Position numbers and translations under genes: made by a program. From Planctomycetota bacterium (GTDB lineage: Bacteria; Planctomycetota; Phycisphaerae; WQYP01), in the NCBI GenBank assembly GCA_021818565.1, contig JAKATV010000164.1:1-9909 (forward strand): a stretch of 9,909 bases of DNA, written 5' to 3'. The notes under the pieces were generated by a model. That model was not told the DNA's origin, ran no database searches, and saw nothing but the letters and a program-made list of their open reading frames with translations. Positions 6,928 through 9,909 of the stretch are shown here, in pieces; the first letter of the stretch is position 1, and every line of letters starts with the position of its first letter.

Positions 6928-7019
6928 TCCGGATAATCGTTTTGCACGGTCGACCGGGAATTTCCGTCGGCCGCGATGGAATGTTGAATAGTGAGAACCC
7001 TTTACCAGGAAATAAAAGC

Positions 7020-8180
7020 ATGAAAGCCATCGTGCATCGTCAAGCTCTCGTTGAAGTACTCGCCTTAGCCTGCAGCGTGGTGCCCACGCGTTCACCCAAA
7101 CCGGTCCTGTCATGCGTGCGGATCAGCACCGTGTCCAATGGCCGGGACAAAGCGGTTCGACTGGTCACAACCGATCTGGAAATGACCTTGGAGACCACGA
7201 TTTCCCAGGTGGAAATAAGCCAGGAAGGCACGGTTCTGCTGCCGGCGGGAAAACTAAGCGAAATTGTCAACAACTCGCCGGATGAAACCATTACACTGGA
7301 TACGGAAGGCGAAAAAGCGACGATCAAAGGATCGGACAGCACCTTTACGCTTCTGGGATTTAATCCCGAGGAGTTCCCCCCGGTCAGCGGCTTTGAAGGC
7401 GAACCGGATTTTTCCATCACCGCCGGCGCGTTGAAAGACATGCTTGATCGGACGCGCTTCGCGGCCGCGCGGGAAATGAGCCGCTACGCCATTAATGGCG
7501 TGTTGTTTGAACGCAAGGGTAAAAAATTATCGCTCGTGGCTACCGATGGACATCGGTTGTCCCAAACCCGTGATGAAACCCATGGCGGGGAAAGCAAAGA
7601 TGTATCGGCAGTGGTGCCGATCAAGGCGCTGGTATTGCTTGAACGGTTGCTGACCACCCGGGAAAGTACCGTTGAATTGCAATTCCGCGAGAACAAGATT
7701 TTCGGGCGCGTCATCCCCGCGGAGGTACCGGCCGAAGGAGACAAGCCCAAGGCCGAGGTACAGCCCAGCGCCACATTCAGCGCGTTGCTGGTGGAGGGTG
7801 CATTTCCTCCATATCAGGATGTGATTCCCAAAGATTGCGACCGTAAGACCAGCTTGAATCGAGATCGGTTGCAAAGCGCGGTACGCCGCGCCGCGTTGTT
7901 GACCAACGATGATTCGCGATCGGTGAGACTGAATTTTGCCGCGAAAGTACTGACTATTTCCGGCCGCTCGCCTGATGTAGGCGAAGCCAAGGTGGAAATG
8001 CCGATTGAATTTTCCGGTGATTCACTGGATGTAGGCTTTAATCCGCAATATCTCCTCGACGCTTTGAAAGTGGCCCCCACGGACGAAGTCACGCTGGAAC
8101 TCAAATCCGCAGCCAAGCCGGGGCTGCTTCGCGCCGGCCCAAACTTTCTGTATGTCATAATGCCGGTTAATTTGGCGTAA
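7020..8180 (+). CDS. dnaN: DNA polymerase III subunit beta (sliding clamp)
   Basis: A 386-residue beta clamp with the three repeated domains (roughly 1-125, 133-260, 262-386). Two copies form the ring that holds the replicative polymerase on DNA and recruits repair polymerases and ligase. Diagnostic stretches: 'MKAIVHRQALVEVLALACSVVP', 'LLPAGKLSEIV', 'YAINGVLFE', 'ATDGHRLS' (174-181), 'FPPYQDVIP' (262-270), 'FNPQYLLDALK' (340-350) and the C-terminal 'YVIMPVNLA', equivalent to the Met-Pro-Met-Arg-Leu end that shapes the partner-binding pocket. It is some 20 residues longer than the E. coli clamp, partly through a polar segment at about 235-250. ATG at 7020 is chosen because the clamp homology starts there and AGGA lies 9 bases upstream; the frame is open further up without homology. 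No dnaA, recF or gyrB lies beside it. Confidence 0.96.
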   Translation: MKAIVHRQALVEVLALACSVVPTRSPKPVLSCVRISTVSNGRDKAVRLVTTDLEMTLETTISQVEISQEGTVLLPAGKLSEIVNNSPDETITLDTEGEKATIKGSDSTFTLLGFNPEEFPPVSGFEGEPDFSITAGALKDMLDRTRFAAAREMSRYAINGVLFERKGKKLSLVATDGHRLSQTRDETHGGESKDVSAVVPIKALVLLERLLTTRESTVELQFRENKIFGRVIPAEVPAEGDKPKAEVQPSATFSALLVEGAFPPYQDVIPKDCDRKTSLNRDRLQSAVRRAALLTNDDSRSVRLNFAAKVLTISGRSPDVGEAKVEMPIEFSGDSLDVGFNPQYLLDALKVAPTDEVTLELKSAAKPGLLRAGPNFLYVIMPVNLA

Positions 8181-8423
8181 GCGGTTTACCTGCGAACTAA
8201 AAGTGCTGACGGTTCACTTATGCGCAAGCCCGAGGCGAACGATCATCGCCGGTCCGGAGAAAGACCTTTGGGAGTCGGCTATCGCCTCGTTTACAGTTCG
8301 CGATTTTCCCGACATCCGCAGGCTGCCGGAATGACGTGCTCTTACGCCAACACCTATGGGGCCTGCTTGGGCAACCCGAACTGCGGTAAATGGCTGCCGG
8401 GATGGAGGCCCAAGGGGTAAAAA
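8181..8423. other. non-coding gap with long-range inverted repeats
   Basis: No credible gene lies between dnaN and the small coiled-coil gene. Two perfect inverted pairs are visible: CGAGGCGA (8231-8238) with TCGCCTCG (8282-8289), and CTTGGGC (8366-8372) with GCCCAAG (8408-8414). CCCG and CGGG lie inside the second loop. This could be the dnaN 3' end with stem-loops, an unrecognised structured RNA, or decayed mobile-element DNA. I matched it to none of the riboswitch, tmRNA, SRP or RNase P cores that I know. Confidence 0.4.
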
Positions 8424-8648
8424 CTAGCTGTGTCCGCGTTTTGGTTCGGTGGATGAAATTTCTGGGCACACCTTCGCGAGGGATTCCTTTTTGAAGCTGC
8501 GTGTACTCTGGCCCATCTCGCGACAGGCTAGATCTAAATATGTCGCATTTATTAAATTCTCCGCTTGCGCTTTTTTCAAGGACTGCTGCAATTGCGCCAA
8601 CCGCTTTTGCAATGCACCAATCTGATCTTGTTCATCCGGCTTTTTCAT
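8424..8648 (-). CDS. short coiled-coil protein, IS OrfA-like C-terminal fragment
   Basis: A 74-residue reading from the ATG at 8648, with AAGGTGG 5 bases upstream. Residues 6-35 ('EQDQIGALQKRLAQLQQSLK' and on) form a heptad coiled coil with Ile/Leu at regular spacing. 'ATYLDLACREMGQSTRSFKKE' follows. This order (coiled coil, then a tyrosine-leucine-x-x-alanine-cysteine-x-glutamate-x-glycine segment, then Phe-Lys-Lys) is what I recall from the end of OrfA proteins of IS3-like insertion sequences, where it follows an N-terminal DNA-binding helix-turn-helix. That domain is absent here. The frame is open upstream to the SPFH stop codon and is the same frame as that gene. I find no OrfB downstream. 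Most likely an insertion-sequence remnant; a free-standing small coiled-coil protein is the alternative. Confidence 0.5.
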   Translation of the reverse strand: MKKPDEQDQIGALQKRLAQLQQSLKKAQAENLINATYLDLACREMGQSTRSFKKESLAKVCPEISSTEPKRGHS

Positions 8649-8662
8649 TCGTACCACCTTTT

Positions 8663-8684
8663 CCTGTAAACGTATAACCTGTAA
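8663..8684. repeat. two direct CCTGTAA repeats, 15-base period
   Basis: CCTGTAA occurs at 8663-8669 and again at 8678-8684, just upstream of the ribosome site of the small coiled-coil gene. The 15-base period is not a full helical turn multiple. It could be a regulator site or chance. Confidence 0.3.
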
Positions 8685-8700
8685 CCTAACCCCCCTGCTG

Positions 8701-8727
8701 GCAACTTTCACCGTCGGGCGGAGTTGC
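8701..8727. terminator. stem-loop directly after the SPFH gene
   Basis: GCAACT (8701-8706) and AGTTGC (8722-8727) are perfect inverted copies around a 15-base loop, starting 2 bases beyond the SPFH stop codon. A TTTT follows on the plus strand, but none on the minus strand that carries the gene. It may mark the 3' end of the SPFH transcript or stop transcription arriving from the dnaN side. Confidence 0.3.
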
Positions 8728-8729
8728 TT

Positions 8730-9839
8730 TTACGATTGGGTAGGCGGCAACGGTGGCGGCTGGAGGGGCAGAAGGGCTTTAATTTCATCCACGGTTTCCG
8801 CGGCAGCCCAGTTTGCCATGCCGTTTTTCCATACCAGGGTGCCGGGCTTGATGTCACCGGATTTTATTTTGCCGGCCAGTGTGGTCAGGTCAAACGGGCC
8901 GGCCTGTGTCCCATTAATGGCTACAAAATAGGAGGATGTTTTGGGCACGGGGGGCGGTGTGCCTACGGCGGAATTCATCGCTGATCCCATTTGATTGCCC
9001 ATGACCATGCCCATGCCAACGCCGGCACCCATTCCGGCCCCCATACCGGCGAATCCGGATGGATTGCTAGCGGCTTCAGGGATTGCGGTAGCAACCTGAA
9101 AACGGGTGTACTGATTCATGTCGCCAAGAACACCCATTTTGGTGCGGGTATCCATGGCCTGCTCGACTTCGGGCGGCAGAGAAATATTTTCAATATAGAA
9201 AAGCGTTAATTCTATTCCAAGTGTGGCCAGATCGGTCTTAATTTTTTCCAGGGCCAGCTTGCTTAGTTTGTCATAGTTACCCGCCAACTCCAAGGCGGGA
9301 ATGTGCGATTCGCCGAGTGTATCAGTAAAGCGGCTGACAATTGTATCGCGAATTTGTCCGGAAACTTGAACCGTTTCCAGCGCCGGATTGGTGGCTATCT
9401 GCTGGCGCAGAAAGACGGCAGGATCGCTGACGTGCATGGCGTAGGTGCCAAAGCCGCGGATTCGCACGACACCAAATTCCGCATCGCGGAGCATAATCGG
9501 GTTGGGTGTACCCCATTTTAGATCGGTAAATTGCCGGGTGGCAATGAAGTACACTTCGGCTCTGAAGGGAGAATCAAAGCCATACTTCCATCCTTTGAGA
9601 GTGGATAATATAGGCATATTTTCAGTGGAAAGGGTGTACATGCCGGGACCAAATACGTCGGCGAGTTTGCCTTCGTTGACAAATGCGGCGGTCTGCCCTT
9701 CGCGCACGGTCAACTTGGCTCCCATTTTAATTTCATTGTTATACCGCTCAAAGCGGAAGGCGAGAAAATCACTGCCGGCGGGTTCTGTCCATTGAATAAT
9801 ATCAATGAATTCACCACGAACTTTTTGGAATAGAGACAT
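8730..9839 (-). CDS. SPFH-domain protein with C-terminal GYF_2 domain
   Basis: A 369-residue protein. Residues 1-240 resemble the bacterial SPFH (stomatin/prohibitin/flotillin-like) proteins often annotated 'virion core protein': 'GEFIDIIQWTEP' (9-20), 'IKMGAKLTVREGQTAAFVNEG' region (37-57), 'GPGMYTLSTENMPIL' (64-78), 'KWGTPNPIMLRDAEFG' (108-123) and 'LTLFYIENISLPPEVEQAMD' (211-230). A Gly/Met-rich linker (262-290) follows. Residues 303-354 form a GYF_2-type domain, with 'AGPFDLTTLAGKIKSGDI' and 'TLVWKNGMANWAAA'. The protein ends in a Pro-rich tail. I see no transmembrane segment; SPFH proteins assemble into large oligomers at membranes, and GYF-type domains are thought to bind proline-rich partners. 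The cellular role is unknown. ATG at 9839 is chosen for AGGAG 8 bases upstream and because the homology starts there; an in-frame start at 9899 would add 20 unrelated residues. Confidence 0.88.
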   Translation of the reverse strand: MSLFQKVRGEFIDIIQWTEPAGSDFLAFRFERYNNEIKMGAKLTVREGQTAAFVNEGKLADVFGPGMYTLSTENMPILSTLKGWKYGFDSPFRAEVYFIATRQFTDLKWGTPNPIMLRDAEFGVVRIRGFGTYAMHVSDPAVFLRQQIATNPALETVQVSGQIRDTIVSRFTDTLGESHIPALELAGNYDKLSKLALEKIKTDLATLGIELTLFYIENISLPPEVEQAMDTRTKMGVLGDMNQYTRFQVATAIPEAASNPSGFAGMGAGMGAGVGMGMVMGNQMGSAMNSAVGTPPPVPKTSSYFVAINGTQAGPFDLTTLAGKIKSGDIKPGTLVWKNGMANWAAAETVDEIKALLPLQPPPLPPTQS

Positions 9840-9909
9840 AATCTGTGCTCCTGAAAAAGTTGCATTCCCGTGGACCATCCGCGGTTGGGTTGACCACAAG
9901 ATGTTGAAA

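Noticed and set aside
6942..7019. In-frame upstream extension of dnaN (26 residues)
   Set aside because: Beta clamps begin at the MKAIVHRQ-type start; the extension has no homology and the ribosome site fits 7020.
8220..8420. 66-codon plus-strand reading after dnaN with three Cys
   Set aside because: No Shine-Dalgarno, no recognisable motif, and its bases are occupied by inverted repeats; an overlapping minus reading is equally open.

Overview
The window reads as chromosomal DNA from a bacterium of the Planctomycetes/PVC group, possibly Phycisphaerae-like. The clearest pointer is a type II pseudopilin-like protein with the FTLIELLVVL leader and the C-terminal 'NTLYNDGSVSW' signature that these phyla carry in many copies. 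An SPFH protein fused to a GYF_2 domain and an orphan dnaN outside a dnaA cluster are compatible with this. GC content looks moderate (mid-50s percent, estimated by eye), and most genes have a recognisable Shine-Dalgarno sequence. The taxon is an inference; no rRNA or ribosomal protein is present.

Layout, left to right. (1) 1-465, minus: N-terminal part of an acyl-CoA dehydrogenase cut by the window edge. (2) 671-1999, minus: PLP-dependent aminotransferase of the AlaC/DapL type. (3) 2163-3299, minus: exported SurA/PrsA-like peptidyl-prolyl isomerase. An 11-bp perfect inverted repeat and a perfect TATAAT lie between (3) and (2). (4) 3757-4536, plus: pseudopilin-like protein, divergent from (3). 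(5) 4651-5112, minus: CusF-like copper-binding lipoprotein, convergent with (4). (6) 5310-6791, plus: NAD(P)-dependent aldehyde dehydrogenase, divergent from (5) across a short AT-rich region with back-to-back TATAAT boxes. (7) 7020-8180, plus: DnaN, the DNA polymerase III beta clamp. (8) 8181-8423: no convincing gene, but long-range inverted repeats. (9) 8424-8648, minus: short coiled-coil protein resembling the end of an IS-type OrfA. (10) 8730-9839, minus: SPFH/GYF_2 protein.

The genes do not form one pathway. The window is a mosaic of single housekeeping and envelope genes, with divergent and convergent pairs and only weak operon potential on the left (3, 2, 1 on the same strand). I see no defence system, CRISPR array, phage or biosynthetic cluster. 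The observations most worth a second look are the inverted repeat overlapping the aminotransferase promoter, the OrfA-like remnant lying in frame behind the SPFH gene, the dyad upstream of dnaN, and the left-edge acyl-CoA dehydrogenase whose reading becomes unfamiliar towards the edge.
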